Below are positions 1-8,614 of a DNA stretch of 25,810 bases, in pieces (positions within the stretch are counted from its first letter, which is position 1; every line of letters starts with the position of its first letter). The notes beneath the pieces were generated by a model. That model saw only the letters and a program-made list of their open reading frames with translations, was not told where the DNA came from and searched no databases. This DNA is from Chara braunii. Lineage: Eukaryota > Streptophyta > Charophyceae > Charales > Characeae. The translations under genes were made by a program, and so were the position numbers. Location of the stretch: the NCBI GenBank assembly GCA_003427395.1, contig BFEA01000230.1, positions 575,649 through 601,458 on the forward strand. Direction: 5' to 3'.

Positions 1-133
1 AGAAAAAAAGAAAAAGGACACGTTGATCCGTGGGATGTGTTATTTGCTTTGTGATAATTGGATTATCTTTTCTTTCCCTATCTTTCTTTCCCTATCTTTC
101 TTTCCCTGTCAGGTTTGGTTTCCTCCTCCTTTT

Positions 134-360
134 CTTTACCTCTTTGCCTTTTGGCTGCGTGCAAGTGGGTCCTTGTGACACCCGGGGATGGGGGCAGCCA
201 GCGCTCAACCTGTCATCCACGTGGCTGGCCTTGTACGTAAGAGGTTATGAACAGGTGGAGCTTTCCTTACCTCTTCCCCTTCCCCTTTTTTCCTTCTTTT
301 TTCTTTCCCCTTTTTTTCGCTTCTGCGCTCTGATTCACAATGTGACAATATATATCGTGC
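134..360 (-). repeat. Dispersed repeat family R1, copy a
   Basis: This is an inverted copy of a module seen four more times at 3581-3800, 3851-3965, 3966-4100 and 5033-5165. Shared parts, read on the minus strand, are a TGTGAC/ATATAT border, a GAGCGC-AAAGCG-A-rich stretch, CCACCTGTTCATAACC, TACGTACAAGGCC, and CCACGTGGATG. The CACGTG core lies at 218-223. Beyond it, this copy and copy b also share a GC-rich segment ending in CCCACTTGCAC. No protein or RNA gene is recognised. It may be a short nonautonomous DNA element, but no clear terminal inverted repeats were established. Confidence 0.6.
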
Positions 361-1430
361 AACAGAGCTGCCCGGTGAACCAACCATAGGCTGAGAGGGA
401 GAAGAGGACAACAAACGAGGGGATGTGACAAACTGTTCCGTCGCAGTTTCACCTACCTACTCATCAGGAGGCTGTATACGTTCCTTCCTTGGAACAAGTG
501 ACAATGCTTACAGTTCTTTTTTTTCCTTTTCTGTTTTTTTTTTGGCAACTTCTCCCCGTTGCCCCATCGGATCGTGACCCGAACGGATCAACGGAAGGAA
601 AAAAAAAATGGAGGGCCTCATGGTAACCAGGGCAACCGAAAAACGTAGTAGTAGACAACACTGCTTTTATTTTATTTTATAGCTATTAAAAAAAAGAAAG
701 GATGTGATTAAAATTTTAATTTTAAAATTAAAAGCATCAACCGCATGTGTATCGGCGATCAAGCACCTGACGTGATACATAAACAGAATCAGTTCTTTTT
801 TTTCCCACGAATTTATTAATTTATTCATTTGTATTATATATATTTTGTTATATTTATTAATTTTATTTCATTAATTAATTTTAATTTTATTTATTTATGA
901 ACCACCTTACCTGAAACATGAAGATCTTAAGTTTTTCTTTCCTCCTCTTTTTTTTTTTAATAACCGTAAGAAGTCGGGTACTCGTTGCACAACAGCTGGC
1001 GGGTACTCTACTCTGACACGACGTCCCTTCGCGTTACATAAGAGGAAAAGAAGGATGCTATAACTTTTTCTTTCCCCGACAGCGTCCATCCCACGCTGCT
1101 ACAAGTACCCTCCCACTCCACGTCGAAAAAGGTTTTATTAAAACAAATATAAAAAAAATAATAATGAAGTTTCCTGATTGCATCCATATTCATGCCTCTC
1201 CCTTTTTCTGTAAAAGATGCGTACTGGGACATTCTTCCCGCCTTTTTTTAATCATTCAGAACGACGAATCTACAGACTCTAGCTATATACGCGCCTATAG
1301 CTGTAGATTGATGAACAGACGGAAGGATACGGGGATGGATGGGTAAATAAATGAATTGACAGAAAGGACAGACGCGGTAGAAAGGGTATTGGATTTGATT
1401 GGATGTATACAGTACAGCATGAACGAGAGG
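361..1430. other. AT-rich stretch with no gene seen
   Basis: Open reading frames here are short and of simple composition. A perfect 20 bp A/T palindrome occupies 714-733, followed at 800-900 by long runs of TTTATT/AATTAA. This composition is like matrix-attachment or simple intergenic DNA, but nothing specific can be supported. Confidence 0.5.
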
Positions 1431-1432
1431 AA

Positions 1433-1990
1433 TAGGATATATGGATGGATAGGATAGGATAAGATAATCATAGGATAGATATGGAAAATCGGAGAGGATA
1501 GATAGGATGGATAGGATGGTGGATGCTGCATGGTGGATGGGATAGGATGGATAGGATGGAAGAGGATGGCGGATGGTGGATGGTGGATGGTGGATGGGAC
1601 AGGATAGGATGGATACAAGGGGGATGAATGAGATGAATTGCGGGGATGGATGGATAGAATGGGTAGCATGGATAGGATGGTGGATGGTGGATGGGATAAG
1701 ATAGGATAAGATAGGATGGGGTGGGGGATGGGATGGAATAGGGTAGGACGGATGAGCTGTAGAGAGTGGATGCACGCATAGGATAGAATGGCTGATAGGA
1801 TGGGATAGGATGGGATAGGATGGGATAGGATGGGATGGACGAAATGAATAGGCTGGATGGATAGATGAGATGGATTGCATGGATTGCATGGATTGCATGG
1901 ATGGATTGGATGGATGGATTGGATGGATTGGATGGATTGGATGGAATGGATGGATTTGATTGGATGCATGGAATGGATGGATTGGATTGG
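1433..1990. repeat. GGAT/GGATAGGAT minisatellite
   Basis: About 560 bp consist almost entirely of GGAT, GGATA, GGATT and GGATGGT words in locally phased arrays, for example GGATGGGATAGGAT near 1795-1835 and GGATGGATT near 1890-1995. Because no stop word fits the repeat, long reading frames appear on the minus strand (up to about 300 residues of His-Pro-Ile/Ser repeats). They have no other complexity and are treated as a by-product of the repeat. Confidence 0.9.
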
Positions 1991-2500
1991 ATGCATGGAT
2001 GATCACAACAATTACTAGAGTTTGATTACCTGTTTGTGCAAGCTCACATACAAAATCCTGATAGTTTACCCACCTCGTGCAACCCCACCCCATCATCATA
2101 CCGATCATTCCCAACAGTATCATCACCGTCACCGTCTCGGAGTTTCTCATCACCACCATACTCATTCCGATCATCTATCTATCGTTCAATTACACGGTCG
2201 AGCAATCAATCAATCAATCAATCGGCTATGGACCAATCATTGTCACGATAACATTCCTCGTCAGCTTGCTCGAGACTCAGGGCGGAGGCCCTTTTTTCCT
2301 TTCACCTTCTGCTCACACACGACTTAGGGCCTCGCCCCACCCACTCACCAAATGTGCAAAAATTACAATGAATCTTCCGCTGTAACATCGGAAGATACAC
2401 CGCCGTCCCAATTTTTATCTTTTGTGCACGTAGTGAGTGAGTGGTATTGCAAGCCCTTATACTCTCTTTCCTATGCTTTCCCGGCAGACAAGGCCCTCTG
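1991..2500. other. No gene seen
   Basis: Sequence of ordinary complexity with CAATCAAT and CATCAT words. No convincing reading frame, RNA or repeat was found apart from short simple runs. Confidence 0.4.
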
Positions 2501-2600
2501 GTTGCACGACTCGCCATCCGCCAACGTTTTGAACGCATCTGGACTCCAATTTGTCCAGATGCATTCAAAATGTTGGCGGATGGATGGCGAGTAGTGCAAC
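2501..2600. repeat. Foldback element 1 (44/48 bp arms, 8 bp loop)
   Basis: Left arm 2501-2544 and right arm 2553-2600 are reverse complements. They begin GTTGCAC and end GTGCAAC, with the loop TCCAATTT. The arms differ by one 4 bp insertion in the right arm and three substitutions. A transcript would form a long near-perfect hairpin. The right arm contains GCATTCAAAATGTT, also found in foldback element 2 at 5679-5807. It could be a MITE or a hairpin RNA precursor; neither can be decided from sequence. Confidence 0.8.
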
Positions 2601-3120
2601 TAGCCCCTAAGCTCGGGACCAAACCCCCCCCCCCTCGAAGAGAACGCACAGTTTGACGCGTTCGTAAATTACAGTATTAAGAAACGACAAAACCCCTCAC
2701 CATGTTGATGAACATGAGCTCATCCGCCCCTGCCCCCGCCCCCTCCCCCTCCCCTCTTTCAGTTCGAAACCCTCTATCGCTTCTTGAATCTCCGCTGTGC
2801 CATGTGGCTTCTATGAGAACCATCCTCGTCTCTACACGTGGCGTCCATGAGGATGATCACCATCTACACATTGCCACGTGGCTTGCCGTGCCAAATCACT
2901 GTCACCGATTTTCATCATCGCCGATCGCACTCTTCTTGACCATTGGGCCACCACCGTATCCTCCACCCCTCACCGTTCATCATCTTGACATCCATACATC
3001 TCATCCATACATCATCGCATTCCGTTTCCTTCCCCCTAAATCATCTTGTCCCCTTTAGTAGATTGACCCCTCGTAAATCTTCTTCGTTTCCACAGTCTTT
3101 CTTACTCCCCACCCAATCGT
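2601..3120. other. No gene seen; two CACGTGG sites
   Basis: C-rich and pyrimidine-rich DNA with two ACGTGG sites (near 2837 and 2875). No reading frame with coding character. Confidence 0.4.
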
Positions 3121-3125
3121 CACCT

Positions 3126-3238
3126 TGGCCTCCCTCCCTCCCTCCCTCCCTCCCTCCCTCCCTCTTCTCCATCATCGCCATACGTATCCCCTCTCTCTCT
3201 CTTTGCACCATCACTGTAGGTACATTCCTGCGCCATAC

Positions 3239-3301
<63 letters not shown>

Positions 3302-3316
3302 CCTCCCTCCCTCTAA
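3126..3316. repeat. TCCC and CT microsatellites
   Basis: A (CCCT)n tract lies near 3131-3163, a long uninterrupted (CT)n near 3239-3296, and a further (CCCT)n run follows to about 3314. Reading frames here are Leu/Ser/Pro repeats produced by the tracts. Confidence 0.9.
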
Positions 3317-3580
3317 TCCTTCGTGTCAACGGTTTACGCGAAACTAGAATCATCAACTTACTTCTTGTCATCAAACTCTACAACAGTACCATAAAAAAGT
3401 TCCTGAATCTTCTCAAACATCTCTCACAGACGGGCTACCTATCATCGCCCTCATAGTTACAGCAATCTGTAATTGTTCGTTGATTATTCACGAGTCCAAG
3501 TCCTGTGCAAAAGAAAGAAAGAATACGCTACATGTATATATATTGTCACATTGATACATGTATATATGTCTTATATACTA

Positions 3581-3800
3581 TATATTGTCACATAATATCA
3601 GAGCGACTAAGCGAAAAAACCAAAAAAAACAAAAAAATCTTAAATTCGTTTTTAATCTTCTTCCTTACAACTCCCCCTGTTCAGAACCTCTTGCGTACAA
3701 GGCCGCCCACGTGGATGTAGGTTGAGCGGCGGCTGCCCCCACCCCCGTGTGTCATATCGACCCACTTGCACACAACCAAAAGGCAAAGAGGCAAAGAAGG
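3581..3800 (+). repeat. Dispersed repeat family R1, copy b
   Basis: This copy is in the opposite orientation to copy a and is the most complete one. It runs from TTGTCACATAATATCAGAGCG, through an A-rich stretch and CTGTTCAGAACCTC, TACAAGGCCGCCCACGTGG (CACGTG at 3708-3713), to the GC-rich part with CGACCCACTTGCAC and AAAAGGCAAAGAGG. Confidence 0.65.
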
Positions 3801-3850
3801 GAGGAAGGGAACAGCCAAATGAAACAAATAGAACAGAGGGAAACGAGACA

Positions 3851-3965
3851 GTATTGTCACACTGGAAATCGGAGCGCAAAGGCGGAAAAAGACAAAACAA
3901 GAAAAAGAAAAAGAAGGAAAGCCCCACCTGTTCGTCACCTTTTACGTACAAGGCCAGCCACGTAT
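3851..3965 (+). repeat. Dispersed repeat family R1, copy c
   Basis: It starts TATTGTCACACTGGAAATC, then GGAGCGCAAAGGCG, an AAGA-rich stretch, CCACCTGTTCGTCACC and TACAAGGCCAGCCACGTA. Here the G-box-like core is changed to CACGTA. Confidence 0.6.
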
Positions 3966-4100
3966 ATATATCATCACATAAATATGAGAGCGCAAAAGCG
4001 AAAAAAAGGAAAAGAATGAATTCGTTTTTTTATCTCTTCTTCCTTACAACTCCCCCTGTTCAGAACCTCATGCGTACAAGGCCGCCCACGTGGATGTAGG
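3966..4100 (+). repeat. Dispersed repeat family R1, copy d
   Basis: It follows copy c directly. It contains GAGAGCGCAAAAGCG, then CCCCCTGTTCAGAACCTC and CCGCCCACGTGGATGTAGG (CACGTG at 4087-4092), nearly identical to that part of copy b. Confidence 0.6.
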
Positions 4101-4185
4101 GATATATATATATATTTGTGACGATATATATATATCATATACATATACAAGTATATATAAAACATATATACCGTCATCATATATA
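4101..4185. repeat. AT-rich microsatellite
   Basis: Alternating ATATAT runs, interrupted by TTTGTGACG at 4115-4123. That word resembles the border motif of family R1. Confidence 0.8.
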
Positions 4186-4502
4186 CCCGTCACCCATCCG
4201 TCCATCCACGTCCTCGTTCATGTGTGTATATATGATCCATCACCGTATTAGTATGACTATTTCATTGATTCGCCTTTTCCAGTAACACGCGTTCAAGTCC
4301 ATCCTTCGATACCTATTTTATTCATTTTAACTACTCATGGTTCCCCGATGTGAGGTTGAGATTGCCGATGATCATTAATCATTAGTTGATCGATTACCCG
4401 TTTGATTGATTACCCATCACTACCGATGCGATGGTTGACGTCAGCGGATTTTCGTCGATTCGCCGTTTTTCGCTACCCCTTTAGGTATTTCACATTCGAC
4501 GC
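4186..4502. other. No gene seen
   Basis: Ordinary-complexity DNA with small tandem words such as GATTGATTACCC. No feature supported. Confidence 0.4.
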
Positions 4503-4634
4503 GACGCGATTGGGTTTTCAGGTTCCCTCCAAAAAAGCGGAGAATCGACGCGATTGGGTTTTCAGGTTCCCGCCAAAAAAGCGGCGAACCGACGCGATTG
4601 GGTTTTCAGGACCTGACGGTTTCGGTTCAGAAAA
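4503..4634 (+). repeat. 44 bp tandem repeat, about 2.5 to 3 copies
   Basis: Units begin at 4503, 4547 and 4591 with an exact 44 bp period. Each starts GACGCGATTGGGTTTTCAGG and the first two continue through GCCAAAAAAGCGGCGAA-like sequence. The third diverges after the first 20 bases. There is no spacer/repeat alternation, so it is not a CRISPR array. Confidence 0.85.
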
Positions 4635-4722
4635 GCGACGAAATTGCGGCCAGGAACGTCGAAGTTAAATGCCCAACGGAGCATTAATCACAGCAGTTCT
4701 TTTACTCTGTACTCTAAACGAT

Positions 4723-4956
4723 ACTATACCCCGTCTCCCGCGAATAGAACGCATGCGGCCTATCTCGTAAACTGTGACAGACAGAAAGTGGTGTCTGGGC
4801 CAACGTTCTCTCTCTCTCTCTCTCTCTTCTCTCTACATATATGTTTGATGACATATATATCGTCACACCGTGTACTATACCCCGTCTCCCGCGAATAGAA
4901 CGCATGCGGCCTATTTTGTAACCTGTGACAGACAGAAAGTGGTGTCTGGGCCAACG

Positions 4957-5015
<59 letters not shown>

Positions 5016-5060
5016 CTCTCTACATATATGTTTGACGATATATATCGTCACACCGTGCAT
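4723..5060 (+). repeat. Tandem duplication, family R2 (about 151 bp unit)
   Basis: Two adjacent copies, 4723-4873 and from 4874, share ACTATACCCCGTCTCCCGCG, AATAGAACGCATGCGGCCTA, GACAGACAGAAAGTGGTGTC and GGGCCAACGTTC. A CT microsatellite of different length in each copy follows, then ACATATATGTTTGA and ATATATCGTCACACCGTG. The second copy is longer only because its CT tract is longer. Diverged relatives occur at 5271-5340 and 6190-6254. Confidence 0.85.
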
Positions 5061-5165
5061 CGGAGCGCAAAGGTGAAAAAAGACAAAACAAAAAAGAAAA
5101 GAACGAAAGCTCCGCCTGTTCATCACCTCTTACGTACGAGGTCGGCCACGTGGATAACATGTATA
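5033..5165 (+). repeat. Dispersed repeat family R1, copy e
   Basis: It begins with the perfect 18 bp palindrome TGACGATATATATCGTCA (5033-5050). It continues with CGGAGCGCAAAGGTG, an A-rich stretch, CCGCCTGTTCATCACCTC, TACGTACGAGGTCGGCC and CACGTG at 5147-5152. It overlaps the end of the R2 tandem copy, so the two families share the palindromic border. Confidence 0.6.
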
Positions 5166-5270
5166 TATGTATATCTTTTTTTTTTTCTTTCACATGATAC
5201 GCCTCGCGCCAGGCATTTCAGAAACACTTCAGTGCGCTGTGTGCGTCCAGTGCACGGACGGGACACGCTA

Positions 5271-5340
5271 ACCGTTTTCCCTCGAATAGAACGCACGGTT
5301 ATTTTAGCTGTGTATCTAGACTGAAAGTCCGCCCAAATAC
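5271..5340 (+). repeat. Diverged R2-like copy
   Basis: Contains CGAATAGAACGCACGG followed by TATCTAGACTGAAAGTCCGC and CCAAAT. The order matches the R2 tandem and the copy at 6190-6254 (AATAGAACGC, then TTTAGACTGAAAGTTGGCCC). Confidence 0.55.
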
Positions 5341-5499
5341 GGGTGCTACAATGACCGTGCATCCCCTTGAACGGAACCGGCTACCCGTAGGCCCGTGTCG
5401 GGATCCGTGATCGAGTCGAAATGATCAGAAAGTGAAATACTACCAAAATATTAAATCCTTTTTTTTCACTTTTATTTTCACAGTTATTTACTCGTCCGA

Positions 5500-5576
5500 G
5501 TTGATTGGGATTCGAACTGGGGTCTGATTCATATTTCAACAGTCCAGGGGGGGTGTACCAACTGACCTAGGCCCTT
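5500..5576 (-). mobile_element. tRNA-like sequence / SINE head
   Basis: On the minus strand the sequence reads GGGCCTAGGTCAGTTGGTAC with, about 45 nt later, CAGTTCGAATCCCAA. These match the Pol III A box (TRGYNNAGTNGG) and B box (GGTTCGANTCC) at tRNA-like spacing. The acceptor and anticodon stems cannot be paired into a sound cloverleaf, so this is more likely a tRNA-derived SINE or tRNA pseudogene than a working tRNA. An A-rich stretch (GTGAAAAAAAAGG) follows at about 5457-5468 on the same strand and may be its tail. Confidence 0.55.
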
Positions 5577-5678
5577 CTACGTGCAGCCAACGTGTTTTCT
5601 TTTTTCCACGGTAGATCAATTCGGAAAATATAATGCTGTACACCATCCCTTTGCTCACTCGTTCAATTCAATGAACTT

Positions 5679-5807
5679 CGCTTCACTACACAACACTCTA
5701 ATGCATTTGGACGCTTTCTGGACCCGATACATTCAAAATGTTTCACTCGTCCGAATGCACCTGGTCTAGAAAGCGTCCACATGCATGTAGTGTTGTGTAG
5801 GGGAGCG
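5679..5807. repeat. Foldback element 2 (45/46 bp arms, 38 bp loop)
   Basis: Left arm 5679-5724 (starts CGCTTCACTACACAAC) and right arm 5763-5807 (ends TGTTGTGTAGGGGAGCG) are near-perfect reverse complements. The loop carries ATACATTCAAAATGTTT and GTCCGAATGCACC, echoing foldback element 1. Both elements share the words GCAT-TGGAC and ATTCAAAATGTT, which suggests one family. Possible roles are MITE or hairpin RNA source; this is unproven. Confidence 0.8.
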
Positions 5808-6189
5808 AGGGCCAATGTCGAGTCGGTGTTCCTGCGCAGGGCGCGCACAGCATCCAATTATTACGTTACACATACTGTCATAACCCATCAGCATCAGCAT
5901 CATAAAAATAATTATAAAAAAATTATAAAAAAAGACAAAAAGAGGTAAACACCTTAAGAGAGCAAGAAGAGGTTCCTGAGACATAAAAGATATACGTACA
6001 GAAAGGTATACATTGAAAAAAAAATCCAATTATTTCCCCCAACATAATAGATATTGAGACTATAAATAGAAAAACAGCGTATGTACGTCCACACGGAGGC
6101 AACCTGTAGGGAAATAGAGACAACAGAGAGATCACTTCCCTAACCACCACCACCACCTCCTCCTCCTCCTCCTCCCGGTCTTACTACTA
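5808..6189. other. No gene seen
   Basis: A-rich DNA with short CAT and CCACCACC/TCCTCC runs near 6145-6175. No supported gene. Confidence 0.4.
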
Positions 6190-6254
6190 CCGTCTTCAGC
6201 CAAATAGAACGCCCTGTCATTATCGCTGTATTTAGACTGAAAGTTGGCCCAAGA
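6190..6254 (+). repeat. Diverged R2-like copy
   Basis: CCGTCTTCAGCCAAATAGAAC followed by GCTGTATTTAGACTGAAAG and TTGGCCCAAGAT. This parallels the copy at 5271-5340. Confidence 0.55.
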
Positions 6255-6276
6255 TTTTGATCAGATGATCTCCGAG

Positions 6277-6500
6277 AATTTCATCATCATCATCAATCAA
6301 TCAATCATCATCATCATCATCATCACCATCTTCATCGTCATCATCATCATCATCATCAATAACCATAATCATCAAAATCTGATGTCAAAAAATCAAGATT
6401 GATTGAAACAAAAGAGAAATTTCATCGCCATCTGTTGTTCATTACCAACGCACAACGATACAGAATAATGAAGATAATCATCATCATCATCATCATCATT
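6277..6500. repeat. ATC/CAT microsatellites
   Basis: TCATCATCATCA arrays near 6281-6360 and 6477-6500 with interruptions (TCAATCAATC). No gene. Confidence 0.85.
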
Positions 6501-6703
6501 GCAAAGGCACTCTTTGGCATCATGATTAGCCAGCACTAAAGATTTTTTTATTTTATTTTTTCGTGCTGCTTGTAAAAACTATCGAGTCCATCACATCAGC
6601 GAGCGACACGTGTCGTATAACCGGCTGTTGTTTCACTCGCGCGACACACTTTCGACTAAAAAGCAAGAAGCACTTTTCTTTTTTTTTTCAACAAGGAGTG
6701 TCA

Positions 6704-6872
6704 ACCTCTCACACCCACTAACCTCTCACACCCACTAACCGTCCTCGTCCACTCTCTCCCAACTCTCCTCCATCACCTACACTCACACACACACACACAC
6801 CCCTACTCCATCACCTACACACACACACACACACACCCCTACTCCATCACCTACACACACACACACACACCT
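6704..6872. repeat. 17 bp duplication and AC-rich minisatellite
   Basis: ACCTCTCACACCCACTA is repeated at 6704-6720 and 6721-6737. A minisatellite follows with units starting CTCCATCACCTACAC at 6768, 6806 and 6842. Each unit contains an (AC)n tract and, in the first two, a CCCCT end. Confidence 0.85.
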
Positions 6873-6953
6873 ACTCCCTCCCCTTTACCGCTCCTCCTGA
6901 TCCTTCCCCGCCCCCTCGCTCCCTCCTTTCCTCTTGTAATTCACCTACTGTGA

Positions 6954-7093
6954 TTCGTACACTGCACCTGGTCGATGGCTGCGGTCGTGCAACAACCAAT
7001 ATCCAGACCGACCGGATAAAAGGGCGACCTCTTGTCTTCCCCCGACCTCAGGTGCAGTGCTTCGTACACTGCACCTGGTCGATGGCTGCGGTC
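6954..7093. repeat. 33 bp direct duplication with nested 10 bp inverted repeat
   Basis: The same 33 bp (starting TTCGTACACTGCACCTGG, ending GCTGCGGTC) occurs at 6954-6986 and 7061-7093, offset by 107 bp. Just before and inside the second copy, AGGTGCAGTG (7050-7059) and CACTGCACCT (7067-7076) form a perfect 10 bp inverted repeat with a 7 bp loop. CAGACCG-GGATAAAA occurs downstream of each copy (about 7003-7020 and 7191-7204), suggesting a longer decayed duplication. Confidence 0.8.
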
Positions 7094-7232
7094 ATTTTGA
7101 ATGTAGACAAGCTAGCTTCTCGGTCCGATACGGTGAAGATAGGGGTGCGTTACGTTCAGGAGGAAGGCGGGCGGAAATAACAATAATACCCAGACCGGAT
7201 AAAACAGCTTGCGCACACACAATTCGCTCCCT

Positions 7233-7238
7233 CCCCCC

Positions 7239-7269
<31 letters not shown>

Positions 7270-7271
7270 AA
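7233..7271. repeat. Poly-C / poly-A junction
   Basis: An uninterrupted run of 27 C is joined directly to 12 A. Such tracts are prone to sequencing and assembly length errors. Confidence 0.9.
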
Positions 7272-7380
7272 GGTTAACACACAATAACAAAATAATAATT
7301 CTATAACGGAACGGAGGAGCCCGTTCCTTGTCAACTCCTTAACGGAACGCTTATATCTGCTTTTGATTCCCACCTCTTTT

Positions 7381-7483
7381 CTTAACGGAGATCCATTCCG
7401 TTTCCGTTCTCTCGATCATACCGAGATAGCGGGGCTTAACGGAGATCCATTTTCGGTCTTTCGATCAGAGTAATATAACGGGG
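7381..7483 (+). repeat. About 50 bp tandem duplication
   Basis: Units 7381-7434 and 7435-7483 both start CTTAACGGAGATCCATT, contain a TCTCTCGATCA/TCTTTCGATCA word and end in CGGGG. They differ by small indels. Confidence 0.75.
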
Positions 7484-8310
7484 CTTGGCTTCAGCGTTAG
7501 TATATTACTATATTATTATAATTAAAATAAAAATAAACTGCAAGTCGAGGCCTTTTTAATTCCGCAGAAGAACACCAGATCTAAATCGCGCCTCAAGTTT
7601 TTAATCAATCCAATCAACTACGGCAGGCTGGTCGGTAATCAGAATCCGTCACTCCCCCATTTCCAGATCATCACTGCGTCCGTCTGTCAATCAACGAGTA
7701 ACCAGACGCAAAAAGTCCGTCGGGATCACAGACACGTGTCAAAATATGGATCCACGATGGCCCTTTCCCGCCAATTTTTCCTTCCCTCACCATCCCTAAG
7801 TTCATATCACCATCCCCCGTGTCTTGCCACTCCCGCAGATTTCAGTGTCACTCTCCCGCCATTCACAACACGTTTTCGCGCCAAATCTTTCCTCCGCGCT
7901 TACATTCTCATCGTCCTATCCCTCTTTCATCAGTCACGATCTCCCATTTCCCCTCCCTCCCTGTCCCCCTCTCTTCCCTCTACGCTAAATCCGTCCACTT
8001 TCCCTCCCTACGCCACGTGTCAATTTCCCTCCCTCCCTTCCCCCCTCTCTTATCTAATTACTCGACCAATCACATACCGATCTGCCATCGACCCCCCCCC
8101 CCCCCCCCCCAAACAAAAAAAAACTCCTCCCTCCCCAGCCAAAGACCTGATCACATAGACTCGCCAACCTCTCCTCCTCTCCGTTGCTTTCCCTCGAATA
8201 CCGATCCCCGAGCACCATCCTTTCTGCAATGCCAATTACTTCCTCCTCTCCCTCTCTCCCTCTCTCTCTCTCTCTCTCTCCCCTTCGATCGCTCATTCCA
8301 TCTCCCCCAC
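7484..8310. other. Pyrimidine-rich flank with no gene seen
   Basis: C/T-rich DNA with a run of 19 C at 8092-8110 and a (CT)n tract near 8263-8280. Reading frames of up to about 180 residues are Ser/Pro/Leu-rich products of the composition. GACACGTGTC at 7731-7740 is a palindromic G-box-type site. Confidence 0.5.
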
Positions 8311-8528
8311 CTTTTGCCCTATAAAGTAGTGGGTTCAATTGCGAAAATTCGGAAACCCATCTAGATCTGTTCGAAGACGATTTCCCCCCCCCCCCCCCCC
8401 TCTTCCCCCCCCCCCCCTCCCCCTCCCTCCAGTTCCGCACCCTTTTGCCCTACATAGAAATAATGGGTTACATTTTGCGAGAACTTGAAACTCACCTACA
8501 CCTGCTCGAAGATGATTCGCCCCCCCCC
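8311..8528. repeat. Diverged direct duplication in the NMT 3' flank
   Basis: Segment 8311-8400 (CTTTTGCCCTATAAAGTAGT... TTCGAAGACGATTTC then poly-C) is repeated at 8442-8528 (CTTTTGCCCTACATAG... CTCGAAGATGATTCG then poly-C), 131 bp away. Matching words in order are TTTTGCCCTA, TGGGTT, TTGCGA, GAAAC, CGAAGA and a C run. The second copy lies within about 90 bp of the NMT stop codon, probably inside or beside the 3' untranslated region. Confidence 0.7.
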
Positions 8529-8614
8529 GGCAAAGGGACCCCTCCTCGCTCTCCCCATCGCCGGCGCCGTCGTCGCCGCCGCCGTCAGCACCACCACCAC
8601 CACCGCCAACCTCC

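Noticed and set aside
1248-2174. Long minus-strand reading frame of about 300 residues rich in His, Pro, Ile and Ser.
   Set aside because: It lies on the GGAT minisatellite and is only its translation. Parallel long frames exist in the other phases of the same strand.
4503-4634. CRISPR-like array.
   Set aside because: Units are contiguous with no variable spacers, and the genome is eukaryotic.
7736-8364. Overlapping Ser/Pro-rich frames of 140 and 181 residues.
   Set aside because: They are products of the C/T-rich tract in two phases at once and contain the poly-C and CT runs.
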